Source: UMGS1002 sp050309735 | Lineage (GTDB): Bacteria; Bacillota; Clostridia; Oscillospirales; CAG-272 | Assembly (NCBI GenBank): GCA_050309735.1 | Contig: JBNRMS010000077.1 | Coordinates: 1 to 24,922 of the forward strand | Length of the DNA stretch: 24,922 nt | Direction: 5' to 3' | In this document: positions 1 to 7,714 of the stretch, in pieces | Layout: every line of letters begins with the position of its first letter | Position numbering within the stretch: position 1 is the stretch's first letter | Notes under the pieces: model-generated | What the model was told of the DNA's origin: nothing | What the model saw: only the letters and a program-made list of their open reading frames with translations | Database searches by the model: none | Translations under genes and position numbers: made by a program

Positions 1-238
1 CCTCCCTGCCCCGCCCCCGAGCTTCCGAAATCAGGCGAGTGACCGCAAGGTTAATCCCCGAGGTGGCAAGTGTAATACCAAAACCGTAAACCCCACCGAT
101 AAGCGAGTAGACCCCCATTGCCACGGCTCCGATTCTGTTTGATATATAGACGTTGAAATATATGCCGACCGTCCGCATGATGAGCGAAACGCCGATAAGC
201 AGCATTGCATTATATAGAAAAGTTTTTGTTTTTTTCAT
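1..238 (-). CDS. SpoVB-like MOP-family flippase, N-terminal part (cut by window edge)
   Basis: The first 79 residues are present and the rest lies left of the window. The peptide begins MKKTKTFLYNAMLLIGVSL and continues through two hydrophobic stretches separated by a segment containing RIGAVAMGVYSL, then TSGINLAVTRLISEA. This resembles the start of SpoVB/MurJ-type polysaccharide flippases (MATE/MOP superfamily), where a first membrane helix is followed by an 'IG..G.GLY' turn and an 'AISKLVAE'-like segment. Family members move lipid-linked glycans across the cytoplasmic membrane; SpoVB itself acts in spore cortex assembly. The ATG at 238 is preceded by AAGAAGG. A sequence like a sigma-E -10 (CATAAAAT, minus strand, about 50 bp upstream) fits a sporulation role but is weak. 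The family call is fairly sure; the SpoVB role is inferred from resemblance and from other spore genes nearby. Confidence 0.7.
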   Translation of the reverse strand, partial: MKKTKTFLYNAMLLIGVSLIMRTVGIYFNVYISNRIGAVAMGVYSLIGGVYGFGITLATSGINLAVTRLISEARGRGRE

Positions 239-405
239 TTACATCGGCCTTCTTTGTGTTTTGATATATGCAATTTTATGCTCGAGGGCGCCACGATAGA
301 CCGCCCCCCTGGGTGTTGTCTCAGCGCTTGACATATTTGGCGCTTTGTTTTTGTGATAAATAGTCAATGATCAATTGCATGTGCCGCGAGGCCGCCTGTT
401 TATTA

Positions 406-435
406 TTGACAATAAGGGCAAAATAATGGTATAAT
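406..435 (+). promoter_or_regulatory. Sigma-A promoter for polA, -10 supplied by a repeat
   Basis: TTGACA (406-411) and TATAAT (430-435) both match consensus, with an 18-bp spacer. The -35 lies outside the repeat element and the -10 lies inside its end. Transcription should start near 442, giving a leader of about 110 nt that carries both repeat hairpins before polA. Confidence 0.7.
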
Positions 436-515
436 GTACACATTGGCAGCTTTCTCTGGAAGCTGTGATGTCGCAACAGCGAGGTAACACAGGGAGAAAT
501 TCATTTGCGACTATG
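426..515 (+). repeat. Dispersed intergenic repeat, copy R1 (polA leader)
   Basis: This is one copy of an element found at four places in the window. Read toward polA it starts ATGGTATAATGTACACATTG and ends TTGCGACTATG. It holds two hairpins. The first pairs CAGCTTTC (447-454) with GGAAGCTG (458-465), with one T-G wobble and a 3-nt loop. The second pairs GTCGCAA (470-476) with TTGCGAC (505-511), 7 bp perfect. Other copies are at 11892-11983, 11980-12071, 19390-19434 and 22966-23101. Confidence 0.85.
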
Positions 516-550
516 TAACAAATTAAAATGATAGAAGGGTATAGGCTCTG

Positions 551-3085
551 ATGAAGAAGCTGCTTATTGTTGACGGCAACAGTATAATAAATCGCGCGTT
601 TTATGGAATTCGTCCTCTTTCCACGTCGGACGGACAGCCCACAAACGCGATTTTTGGAACGGTGAATATTCTTGCGAAGCATATCGAGGCGCGCAAGCCC
701 GATTATTGCGCCATTGCTTTTGATTTGCGGGAGCCGACCTTTCGGCACGAAATCTTTGGGGACTACAAAGCCGGCCGCCGGGCAATGCCCGAGGAGCTGG
801 CGGCTCAGTTTGATTTAGCAAAAGAATGCGCCACAGCTCTCGGCTTTGTGCCTTTGAGCGCCGTCGGCTACGAGGCAGACGATATTCTCGGCACGCTTGC
901 AAGGGTTGCCGGGGAGGAGAGCAATATAAAGACATATATTGTCACAGGAGACCGCGACTCGCTGCAGTTGATTGACTCAGACACAACCGTCCTGCTCGAA
1001 ACTAACGGCGGGACGGTGGAATTTGACGATAAAAAATTCATCGAAACCTACGGAGTAGAACCCGGTCAGTTTGTCGACATCAAGGCGCTGATGGGCGACA
1101 GCTCTGACAATATACCCGGGGTTCCGGGAATCGGGGAGAAAACGGCGCTCAAATTAATTTCGGAATACGGCTCAATCAGCGCGATATATGAGAGGCTCGA
1201 CAGCTCGGGCACAGATGCCCTGCCGGGGGTGACACCGTCTCTCAGAGCAAAGCTTGAGACGGGGCGCGAGTCGGCTCTCTTGTCGCGCCGGCTTGCCGAA
1301 ATAGAAAAAAACGTGCCGCTTGACCTTGAGTTTGACAGTCTTAAGATGACCGGTCTTAATCGCGAGCGGGCGCGCGAGCTCTTTTTAAAGCTTGAATTCT
1401 CGGCCTTTATAAAACGATTCGGGCTTGATGCGCCGGTGAGCGAGGCCGAAAGGTTGCCCGAAATTACAGAAATCGACGCGCGCGAGCTTGCCGGCATTTC
1501 TGCCGAGGAAATAGTCTTTGATTATTCGGGCGAGGAGAGCGCTCATTTTGTAATATACGACGGCAGGATGATCTACAAATATTCAGGCTCCCCCGCACCG
1601 CTTGGCGATTTTCTCGAAGGACGCCGCGTTATCTGTTATGACTGCAAGCGGCTCTATAAAATTCTCTCGGGCATGGGGGTGCATTGGCGAGGCTGCTCCT
1701 TTGACGTTATGTTGGCGGCCTATGTGGTCAATTCGAGCGATTCAAGCTTTGAGCTGCCGCGGCTTATAATAGAATATCTCGGGGGGATCTGCGACGAGAA
1801 TATACCCGACGCAGTCAGTATTATGCGCCTCTCTGTCATTCTCGACAAAGCCGTCAAGGAGAGCGGGCAGGCAGAGCTTATGAATAATATCGAGCTTCCC
1901 CTCGCGGGCGTGCTTGCAGACATGGAGCTATCGGGATTTAGAATTGATCTGGACGGTATTCGGGAATACGGCGTCCAGCTTGACGCCGTGGCGCGCGAGC
2001 TTGAGGAGCGGATTTATTATCTTGCCGGCGGCGAGTTTAATATAAATTCACCAAAGCAGCTTTCCGAAATTCTCTTTGTGCGGCTTGGCCTGCCCAACTC
2101 TAAAAAAACAAAAACCGGCTTTTCGACAAGCGCCGAGGTGCTTGAGAAACTGCGGGGTCACCCGATAATCGAGGATATACTTGATTACCGAAAGGTTACA
2201 AAGCTGAAGAGCACATATGTCGAAGGGCTTCTCCGGGTGGCAGACCAAAACTCGCGGGTTCATACCAACTTCAAGCAAACCGGAACGGCAACCGGACGGC
2301 TCTCCTCAACCGAACCTAACCTTCAAAACATCCCGATTCGCACCGAGCTCGGGCGCGAGCTGCGCCGTTTCTTTGTACCGCGCGGCCACGATTATCTGCT
2401 TGTCGACGCAGATTACTCACAGATTGAGCTGCGCTTGCTTGCCAGTGTCTCGCAAGACGAGAATATGATAAGCGCATTTCTCTCGGGAGAGGACATTCAC
2501 ACAAGCACAGCGGCGACTGTGTTTGGCGTCAGCCCCTCTGAGGTTACGCCCGAACTGCGAAAGAGAGCAAAGGCGGTTAATTTCGGAATAATGTACGGTA
2601 TCGGCGAATATTCGCTCTCGCAGGACCTCGGAATATCAGTAGCCTCGGCAAAACACTATATCGAGGGCTATCTTGCAAGCTTCCCGCAGATAGATGAATA
2701 TCTGAAAGACACAATAAAAAAAGCCTATGAAAGCGGATATGTCACCACGATGTTTGGGCGCCGCCGCTATATAACAGAGCTGAAGGCGCAAAACCGCAAT
2801 ATGCGCGCCTTTGGCGAGCGGGTGGCGATGAACAGTCCGATACAGGGAACGGCGGCAGATATAATTAAAATCGCAATGATTAATGTCTCAAGGAGACTGC
2901 GCGAGAGCGGCATTGACGCAAGGCTAATCCTGCAGGTGCATGACGAACTTTTGATTGAAGCAAATAGAAATTGCGCCGAGGTGGCGCGGGAAATTCTGCG
3001 CGAGGAGATGGAGCGGGCGGCGGTGCTTCGCGTTCCTCTTTTGGTTGATGTCAGCATGGGCGAAACATGGCTTGATTGTAAATAG
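551..3085 (+). CDS. polA: DNA polymerase I
   Basis: The protein has 844 residues. It fills primer gaps and processes flaps during lagging-strand synthesis and repair. The N-terminal 5' nuclease shows LLIVDGNSIINRAFYG, YEADDILGTLAR and TGDRDSLQLI (132-141). The C-terminal polymerase shows motif A DYSQIELR (from D621), the O-helix RKRAKAVNFGIMYG (670-683) and motif C QVHDE (795-799). The middle 3'-5' exonuclease domain is degenerate: the FDTET-type metal motif reads FDYSG, so the catalytic Glu is gone. Loss of proofreading is known in several Firmicutes Pol I enzymes. Length is slightly short of the usual 870-930, mainly in this middle domain. The ATG at 551 follows AGAAGGG with an 11-nt gap. 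The promoter and leader lie in and next to repeat R1. Confidence 0.98.
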   Translation: MKKLLIVDGNSIINRAFYGIRPLSTSDGQPTNAIFGTVNILAKHIEARKPDYCAIAFDLREPTFRHEIFGDYKAGRRAMPEELAAQFDLAKECATALGFVPLSAVGYEADDILGTLARVAGEESNIKTYIVTGDRDSLQLIDSDTTVLLETNGGTVEFDDKKFIETYGVEPGQFVDIKALMGDSSDNIPGVPGIGEKTALKLISEYGSISAIYERLDSSGTDALPGVTPSLRAKLETGRESALLSRRLAEIEKNVPLDLEFDSLKMTGLNRERARELFLKLEFSAFIKRFGLDAPVSEAERLPEITEIDARELAGISAEEIVFDYSGEESAHFVIYDGRMIYKYSGSPAPLGDFLEGRRVICYDCKRLYKILSGMGVHWRGCSFDVMLAAYVVNSSDSSFELPRLIIEYLGGICDENIPDAVSIMRLSVILDKAVKESGQAELMNNIELPLAGVLADMELSGFRIDLDGIREYGVQLDAVARELEERIYYLAGGEFNINSPKQLSEILFVRLGLPNSKKTKTGFSTSAEVLEKLRGHPIIEDILDYRKVTKLKSTYVEGLLRVADQNSRVHTNFKQTGTATGRLSSTEPNLQNIPIRTELGRELRRFFVPRGHDYLLVDADYSQIELRLLASVSQDENMISAFLSGEDIHTSTAATVFGVSPSEVTPELRKRAKAVNFGIMYGIGEYSLSQDLGISVASAKHYIEGYLASFPQIDEYLKDTIKKAYESGYVTTMFGRRRYITELKAQNRNMRAFGERVAMNSPIQGTAADIIKIAMINVSRRLRESGIDARLILQVHDELLIEANRNCAEVAREILREEMERAAVLRVPLLVDVSMGETWLDCK

Positions 3086-3108
3086 CATGGCTTGAGTAAA
3101 TCAATGAC

Positions 3109-3139
3109 AAAAAAACGCCCCGACCGATTTGTCCGGGGC
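3109..3139 (-). terminator. Hairpin with U-tract on the minus strand, between polA and the GNAT gene
   Basis: GCCCCG (3117-3122) pairs with CGGGGC (3134-3139). The run of seven A at 3109-3115 is a U-tract only when read leftward, while both flanking genes read rightward. It may stop antisense transcription into polA, or act as a weak hairpin after polA. Confidence 0.45.
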
Positions 3140-3171
3140 ATTAAAATAAAAGAAGTTGGAGGTGTTTGCTG

Positions 3172-3708
3172 ATGAAACTTCAGGGAAAAGATATTTATCT
3201 TGACACTCTGAGCCGCGAGAATTGCCGAACCTTATGGAATGACTATGAATATGATTTCGACAACCCCACCGAGGAGTTATCGCTCGGACTCTCGGACGAG
3301 CAGGCAGACGCCTGGTTTGACGAGATTCAGCGGCTGCAGGGCAAGGAAAATCTGCGCCTTGGAATATTTCTCAACGACAAGCGGGTGATAGGCGACGCCG
3401 CACTTCAGGGTATCGACCGCACCAACCGAAAATGCTCGGTCGGCATATCGATAAATAAGCTTGTCAACCGCTCAAAAGGCTACGGCCAGCAAGCGCTCCG
3501 GCTTCTTTTGAAATACGCATTCTGCTTTATGGGAATGGAGCGCATTTGCGCGAATACACTTGAGATGAATGTCGGCGCGCAGAAAATGCTTGAGAAATGC
3601 GGCTTTCGGCTTGAAGGGAGAGAGCGCGAATCAGTTTATCTCAACGGGCAGAAGTATGACAAGCTGAATTACGCAATACTAAGACATGAGTATTACAGCA
3701 GAAAGTAA
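3172..3708 (+). CDS. GNAT-family N-acetyltransferase (RimJ/RimL-like)
   Basis: The protein has 178 residues and resembles acetyltransferases that move acetyl from acetyl-CoA to an amine, such as a protein N-terminus or a small molecule; the substrate cannot be told. The acetyl-CoA loop reads RSKGYGQQA (100-108), followed by helix ALRLLLKYAF. The C-terminal signature is ANTLEMNVGAQKMLEKCGF, where the Asn-x-x-Ala-x-x-x-Leu-x-x-x-Gly-Phe pattern is typical of the RimJ/RimL branch. I chose the ATG at 3172 because GGAGG (3158-3162) lies 9 nt upstream; a TTG two codons earlier is too close. It follows polA on the same strand after an 86-nt gap. It is followed by a strong hairpin, so it ends its transcription unit. 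Confidence 0.88.
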   Translation: MKLQGKDIYLDTLSRENCRTLWNDYEYDFDNPTEELSLGLSDEQADAWFDEIQRLQGKENLRLGIFLNDKRVIGDAALQGIDRTNRKCSVGISINKLVNRSKGYGQQALRLLLKYAFCFMGMERICANTLEMNVGAQKMLEKCGFRLEGRERESVYLNGQKYDKLNYAILRHEYYSRK

Positions 3709-3725
3709 AACAAAGCTTGCCTCAC

Positions 3726-3768
3726 CGCCGACCCCGGCCGGGCCTCACATCCCTGTCCGGGGTCGGCG
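3726..3768 (+). terminator. Strong hairpin after the GNAT gene
   Basis: CGCCGACCCCGG (3726-3737) pairs perfectly with CCGGGGTCGGCG (3757-3768), a 12-bp GC-rich stem with a 19-nt loop, 17 nt after the stop codon. The following tract is only moderately T-rich. It lies between convergent genes and probably ends polA/GNAT transcripts. Confidence 0.7.
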
Positions 3769-3802
3769 CGGTATATTTAAAATTTAGCCAAACCTATTCT
3801 TT

Positions 3803-3851
3803 TAAAGTTCTTGAGGGGGTTCGGGGGAAACTTTTCGGGGAAAGTTCTCCC
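3803..3851. repeat. GAAACTT-type hairpin between convergent genes
   Basis: A GGGGGAAACTTT-like arm (3823-3834) faces AAAGTTCTCCC (3841-3851). The 14-mer TTCGGGGGAAACTT (3820-3833) recurs exactly at 14695-14708, and related arms occur at 13553-13574. It lies 15 bp from the radA stop codon and probably acts as a terminator for both directions. Confidence 0.55.
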
Positions 3852-3865
3852 GACGTCTCCCTCGT

Positions 3866-5245
3866 TTATTTTTTTACCAACACTTTCAGCGCGTCGTAAA
3901 TCGTCCTCACCGGAATGACCTCAATTTCAAATTCTCCCCGGCGTTTCTCAATGTTCCGGTAAGGCACAAGCGCACGAAGAAAGCCGAGCCGCGCGGCCTC
4001 GCCGAGCCGGGCGTCAAGATTGCTCACCGCGCGGCACTCGCCGGTAAGACCAAGCTCGCCTACGGCAATTATATCGTCGGGCACGACCTTGTCGGTGATC
4101 GAGGAAATGAGAGAGAGCGAGGTCGCAAGGTCTGTGGCAGGCTCGTCAAGCTCAAGCCCGCCCACAACATTGAGATAGACGTCGTTTGCCGAAAAACGCA
4201 GGCCGAGCCTCTTTTCAAGCACGGCGAGAATAAGATACATTCTATTATAATCAATCCCGTTTGATGTGCGGCGGGGTGAGGGGAAGACGGTCGGCGTGAC
4301 AAGCGACTGTATCTCGGCGATGATGGGGCGGGTTCCCTCAAGCGTGCAAACCGCGCAGTTGCCCGGCGTGTCAACCGGCCGCCCGGCAAGCAACATTTCA
4401 GAGGGGTTAGGCACCTCCGAGAGCCCTGTGTCGGTCATCTCAAAAACACCGATTTCGTTTGTCGAACCATAGCGGTTTTTTGCCGCCCGTATTATGCGGT
4501 AGTTCTGATGCCTGTCGCCCTCGAAGGTGAGGACGGCATCTACCATATGTTCAAGCACCTTAGGACCTGCAATACCGCCCTCTTTATTTACGTGTCCCAC
4601 AAGAATTGTCGAAATGCCCGCCGCTTTTGAGCGGCCGATAAAGGAGAGCGCGCTCTCGCGTACCTGCGACACGCTGCCGGGCGAGGAGGCGCTCCGCTGA
4701 CTGTACATTGTCTGTATCGAGTCGATTATCATAATGTCGGGCGAGAGCCGGTCGACCTCGGCGAGAATGGTGTCGGTATCTGTCTCGGTGAGAAGATATA
4801 TTCCGGAGCCCGATATTCCGAGCCGCTTTGCCCTGAGCTTGAGCTGACCACCGGACTCCTCGCCCGAGACGAAAAGCACCTTTTTCCGATTGCCGAGCGA
4901 GGCTGATATCTGCATAAGAAGGGTTGATTTTCCGATTCCCGGCTCACCCGAGATAAGAACAACCGAACCGTCTACAAGCCCGCCGCCGAGCACCCGGTCA
5001 AACTCACCCATTCCTGTCGTCGAGCGGAAATAGTCGGTTATCTCATACTGGTCAAGGGGCGCTGCACTCCGTCCGGTCGAATTTTGCAGGGCGCGCCCGG
5101 GCGGAGCACTCTTTGAGGGCGGCTGGGAGAGCTCTTCCTCAAATGAGTTCCACGCGGAGCAAGCCGTACACCTGCCCATCCATTTCGGACTTGTATATCC
5201 GCATTCCGAGCAGACAAAAATAGTCTTCGCCGCCTTGTTCGCCAT
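3866..5245 (-). CDS. radA: DNA repair protein RadA (Sms)
   Basis: RadA is a RecA-like ATPase that drives branch migration of recombination intermediates in repair and transformation. The protein has 459 residues, a normal length. A four-cysteine zinc finger (C12, C15, C26, C29) opens the protein. Walker A is GEPGIGKST (100-108), Walker B lies near IMIIDS (171-176), and the family-specific motif KNRYG is at 256-260. The C-terminal third is the Lon-protease-like fold, seen in DVYLNVVGGLELDEPATDLA. The start at 5245 has GAAGG and AAGGGGG upstream. It lies 64 bp after cwlD on the same strand but has its own consensus promoter. It could also be read through from cwlD. Confidence 0.97.
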   Translation of the reverse strand: MANKAAKTIFVCSECGYTSPKWMGRCTACSAWNSFEEELSQPPSKSAPPGRALQNSTGRSAAPLDQYEITDYFRSTTGMGEFDRVLGGGLVDGSVVLISGEPGIGKSTLLMQISASLGNRKKVLFVSGEESGGQLKLRAKRLGISGSGIYLLTETDTDTILAEVDRLSPDIMIIDSIQTMYSQRSASSPGSVSQVRESALSFIGRSKAAGISTILVGHVNKEGGIAGPKVLEHMVDAVLTFEGDRHQNYRIIRAAKNRYGSTNEIGVFEMTDTGLSEVPNPSEMLLAGRPVDTPGNCAVCTLEGTRPIIAEIQSLVTPTVFPSPRRTSNGIDYNRMYLILAVLEKRLGLRFSANDVYLNVVGGLELDEPATDLATSLSLISSITDKVVPDDIIAVGELGLTGECRAVSNLDARLGEAARLGFLRALVPYRNIEKRRGEFEIEVIPVRTIYDALKVLVKK

Positions 5246-5284
5246 ATCAGCCTTCGCCCCCTTGCATTTTTCCTAATTTACTCT

Positions 5285-5313
5285 ATTATAACTTCTCGAA
5301 CGCTGAAAATCAA
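5285..5313 (-). promoter_or_regulatory. Sigma-A promoter for radA
   Basis: On the minus strand TTGATT (5313-5308) and TATAAT (5290-5285) are separated by 17 bp. The -35 overlaps the cwlD stop codon, so radA can be expressed apart from cwlD. Confidence 0.65.
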
Positions 5314-6071
5314 GGATTATTAGGATTTGCGGAGCTGTCTTTGTAAATATATTCGGAAATTGCGGCAAAGATTGTGAGTGAGAGGCGCTGCCGGTATTCG
5401 GGGTCAGAGAGCAGTTCGCATTCGGCGGCGTTCGACAGAAAACCGCACTCGACCATCACCGCCGTATTCTGCGCCTTGTCGAGGAGATATATATTGCTCC
5501 CTGCCGCCGTCGCGCGGCGCGTGTTTCCGGGCTGGAGCGCCCCCCTTACCCTTTCTTGAATCATACAGGCGAGCTCCTCTGAGGCGGGGGCGTTTGTCGA
5601 ATAGTAAACCTGAAGACCACTGTATTGCTTCTGCGGGAAAGAATTCATATGAATACTGATGAAGATCGCACCGGGATTATCGTTGGCAATCTTGAGCCGG
5701 GCCTTGAGGTCGAGCATCTTTTTTCGTCCCCGGTAGTCGATATTCCTGTCGTAGAGCAGGATATCGCTCTCGCGTGTGAGTATGACCTCAATGCCGTTTG
5801 CCTTGAGCATATCCGAAATTGTAAGGGCTATATCAAGATTGAGATCCTTTTCAAGAACTCTGTTTGCGCCTGACGCCCCTCCGTCCTCGCCGCCATGCCC
5901 GGCATCAATGATAACCACCTGGGGATTTGCCGGGGCATCGACCCGATTTGCCTCCCAGAAGAGCGGCGTGATGCCTGAAGCGCGGCCGACGAGCAGGACG
6001 GCAAGTGCAAACAGCAGCACGCACAAAACAAAAATCAGAAGAGAGGCCACCGGGGCGGGCTTTCTTTGCAT
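5310..6071 (-). CDS. cwlD: CwlD-like N-acetylmuramoyl-L-alanine amidase
   Basis: The protein has 253 residues. One N-terminal membrane segment (about residues 10-29) would anchor or export it. The amidase_3 catalytic domain follows, with IIDAGHGGEDGGASG (first zinc His and the family GHGG.DGG motif), LEKDLNLDIAL, ILTRESD, FISIHMNSFP (zinc His) and VMVECGFLSN (catalytic Glu). CwlD removes the peptide side chain from muramic acid so that muramic-delta-lactam can form in the spore cortex, a mark used at germination. The match in length, anchor and LEKD/TRESD segments supports CwlD over vegetative amidases, although that assignment is by resemblance. The ATG at 6071 follows GAGGAGG (6080-6086). 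It sits upstream of radA, with no clear sigma-E or sigma-G promoter that I could identify. Confidence 0.85.
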   Translation of the reverse strand: MQRKPAPVASLLIFVLCVLLFALAVLLVGRASGITPLFWEANRVDAPANPQVVIIDAGHGGEDGGASGANRVLEKDLNLDIALTISDMLKANGIEVILTRESDILLYDRNIDYRGRKKMLDLKARLKIANDNPGAIFISIHMNSFPQKQYSGLQVYYSTNAPASEELACMIQERVRGALQPGNTRRATAAGSNIYLLDKAQNTAVMVECGFLSNAAECELLSDPEYRQRLSLTIFAAISEYIYKDSSANPNNP

Positions 6072-6201
6072 AATATAAACCTCCTCGCTTTTTATATATT
6101 GTATTTAGCAAGGGCGGGCGGTATGTGAGTTTCCAACTATAAAACAAAAAGGCGCTTTAATAAGTATTTTTAGTTGCTCTCTTAAATGATTCATCTCAAA
6201 A

Positions 6202-6241
6202 GCCGCCGGGCGGAACCTTTAAAAAAGTTCCGCCCGGCGGC
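6202..6241 (-). terminator. Terminator after acpP
   Basis: Two 15-nt arms (6202-6216 and 6227-6241) pair perfectly around a 10-nt A-rich loop. On the minus strand the stem is followed by TTTT, and it lies 16 bp after the acpP stop codon. Confidence 0.85.
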
Positions 6242-6257
6242 CTGATTTGCCTTTAAA

Positions 6258-6479
6258 TCAAAACTCCTCAAGGTAGCTGACCACGTCGCCTACCGTGATG
6301 AAATTATGGATATCGTCATCTTTTATTTCAATACCGAATTTATCCTCGCAGAGCATAACAAGGTCTGCAAGCTCGATAGAATTAATTCCCAGATCGGAAG
6401 AAAGCTTTGCATCGAGCGTAACATCTTCTTCGTCGATCTGAAGCTCCTCGACGAGCAGGAGCTTTAATTTCTGGTACAT
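6258..6479 (-). CDS. acpP: Acyl carrier protein
   Basis: The protein has 73 residues, the usual ACP size, and is acidic. It carries acyl chains on a 4'-phosphopantetheine arm during fatty acid synthesis. The attachment site is DLGINSIEL with Ser34; the usual DSL is NSI here, a common variant in Clostridia. The helix II signature ELADLVMLCEDKFGIEI follows. The ATG at 6479 is preceded by GGAGG with a 9-nt gap. The gene stands alone, with its own consensus promoter and a strong terminator, so it is not part of a fab operon here. It might be a dedicated ACP for another pathway, but nothing nearby points to one. Confidence 0.93.
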   Translation of the reverse strand: MYQKLKLLLVEELQIDEEDVTLDAKLSSDLGINSIELADLVMLCEDKFGIEIKDDDIHNFITVGDVVSYLEEF

Positions 6480-6533
6480 TGTCCTATCCCTCCGTATAGT
6501 GAGAAAAATAAGTCGGCTATAACAACAAAAAAT

Positions 6534-6562
6534 ATTATATATGATTTCGCCGGTTTTGTCAA
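6534..6562 (-). promoter_or_regulatory. Consensus sigma-A promoter for acpP
   Basis: On the minus strand TTGACA (6562-6557) and TATAAT (6539-6534) are both perfect, with a 17-bp spacer. This predicts strong constitutive expression with a leader of about 50 nt. Confidence 0.85.
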
Positions 6563-6648
6563 GGAATTATTTTTTTGCACTTGGCGCAGGAAATTTTGCT
6601 TATATATTAATACATTTACAAATCAGGCTCTTTTTCTTTCTGATTTCA

Positions 6649-6677
6649 TTGACACTCCCGGAAATTTACGGTATAAT
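6649..6677 (+). promoter_or_regulatory. Consensus sigma-A promoter upstream of the GDPD gene
   Basis: TTGACA (6649-6654) and TATAAT (6672-6677) are perfect with a 17-bp spacer. Start is predicted near 6684, leaving about 125 nt before the phosphodiesterase start. That leader contains a 31-codon reading frame. The stretch 6563-6648 between the two divergent promoters shows only AT-rich sequence. Confidence 0.8.
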
Positions 6678-6705
6678 TTTATAAAATATGAGGCTTGATA
6701 TATAA

Positions 6706-6801
6706 ATGTTTCAAATATTAGTTTTGTTTGCCGCTCTTATTTGTTTTGTAAATCAGGCAGATAAAGCCGGCACAATTCTCGATTATCTAAGAAAGGTATA
6801 G
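6706..6801 (+). CDS. Possible 31-residue hydrophobic small protein
   Basis: The reading frame starts ATG TTT CAA and encodes MFQILVLFAALICFVNQ, a single membrane-like helix, then a short charged tail ending LDYLRKV. It lies just downstream of a perfect sigma-A promoter. It is in frame with the phosphodiesterase but ends in three consecutive stops (TAG TAA TAA, 6799-6807), 3 nt before that ATG. The ribosome binding site is weak (AGG 12 nt upstream). It could be a real small membrane protein, a leader peptide for the downstream gene, or chance. I do not recognise the peptide. Confidence 0.35.
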   Translation: MFQILVLFAALICFVNQADKAGTILDYLRKV

Positions 6802-6810
6802 TAATAAATT

Positions 6811-7659
6811 ATGAGCAGATTTGACCAGATTCGAGCCGAGGCACCCCGGCGCATACTCCTTGCCGCACACCGCGGCGTGTCGGGCGGGAATATCCCCTGT
6901 AATACTATTGCAGCCTTCGAGATAGCGCTCAGGCAGGGAGCCGACATAATGGAGATAGACGTTCAGCGCGCCGCCGATGGGCAGCTTTTTGTTTTCCATG
7001 AGGGCAAGGAAGAAGCACATCTTTTCGCCACAAAGCACTTTATAAGAGACAATGTTTCAGACGCGATAAGGTATATGCGCTATGTAAATCAGGATAACGA
7101 CAGAACTCAGTTCGGAGTCAGCACGCTTGAGGAGGTTCTTGAATATCTTCGGGGCAAGTGCTATATCAATCTTGACCACTGCTGGGATTTCTTCCCCGAG
7201 GCGGTGGCGCTCGTCAGAAGATTCGGGATGGAGGAGCAGATAATTCTTAAAAGCCCGCCGAAAAAGCAGTATTTTGATATAGTCGCCGAATGCGCGCCCG
7301 ATATCATATATATGCCTATTGTAAAGGGAAAAGACGAGGTTTTCGAGCTGCTTTCCTCGATGAAGCTCAACTATGTCGGCAATGAGGTCGTATTTGACAC
7401 CATGGAGAGCGAGCTTGCAAGCGAGGAATATATCGAGAAGATGCACAAAGCCGGGAAGATTCTCTGGGCAAACGCGATAATATACCGCTATACCGTTCAA
7501 CTCGCGGCCGGAATGAGCGACGACACCTCGCTCACCGGCAACCCCGCCGACGGCTGGGGGAGGCTTGCCGACATGGGATATGACATAATCCAGACCGACT
7601 GGATGGGAATGTGCCGCGAATATCTGAGTGCGAGCGGGAAGATATATAAGAAAAATTAA
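6811..7659 (+). CDS. Glycerophosphodiester phosphodiesterase family protein
   Basis: The protein has 282 residues and is probably cytoplasmic, since no signal peptide is visible. GDPD enzymes hydrolyse glycerophosphodiesters to glycerol-3-phosphate and an alcohol in phospholipid turnover. The TIM-barrel signature is clear: HRG (20-22), NTIAAFEIALRQGAD (31-45), the metal-binding pair E48 and D50 in MEIDVQ, and H63 in VFHE, where most family members have HD. Later segments STLEEVLEYLRGK and the C-terminal ILWANAIIYRYT match the barrel's end. The substrate cannot be fixed from sequence. The best ribosome binding site, AAGAAAGG (6789-6796), is 14 nt from the ATG, longer than ideal. comEC follows after 55 nt with no terminator, so the two may be cotranscribed. 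Confidence 0.9.
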   Translation: MSRFDQIRAEAPRRILLAAHRGVSGGNIPCNTIAAFEIALRQGADIMEIDVQRAADGQLFVFHEGKEEAHLFATKHFIRDNVSDAIRYMRYVNQDNDRTQFGVSTLEEVLEYLRGKCYINLDHCWDFFPEAVALVRRFGMEEQIILKSPPKKQYFDIVAECAPDIIYMPIVKGKDEVFELLSSMKLNYVGNEVVFDTMESELASEEYIEKMHKAGKILWANAIIYRYTVQLAAGMSDDTSLTGNPADGWGRLADMGYDIIQTDWMGMCREYLSASGKIYKKN

Positions 7660-7714
7660 AGAGAAAAACACCCCGCGCGACCCCATCTTTTGACCGAAGG
7701 GTAGGGTTTATAAT

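Noticed and set aside
371..748. Minus-strand reading frame across the polA leader, with a peptide like LPRCCDITASRESCQCVHY
   Set aside because: The peptide is the translated repeat element R1. Similar peptides appear in frames over R2-R3 (11904-12098) and R4 (22736-23050, 23005-23244), so they are repeat artefacts, not a protein family.
7057..7686. 209-codon minus-strand frame antisense to the GDPD gene
   Set aside because: It is entirely opposite a gene with intact catalytic motifs, with no ribosome binding site.
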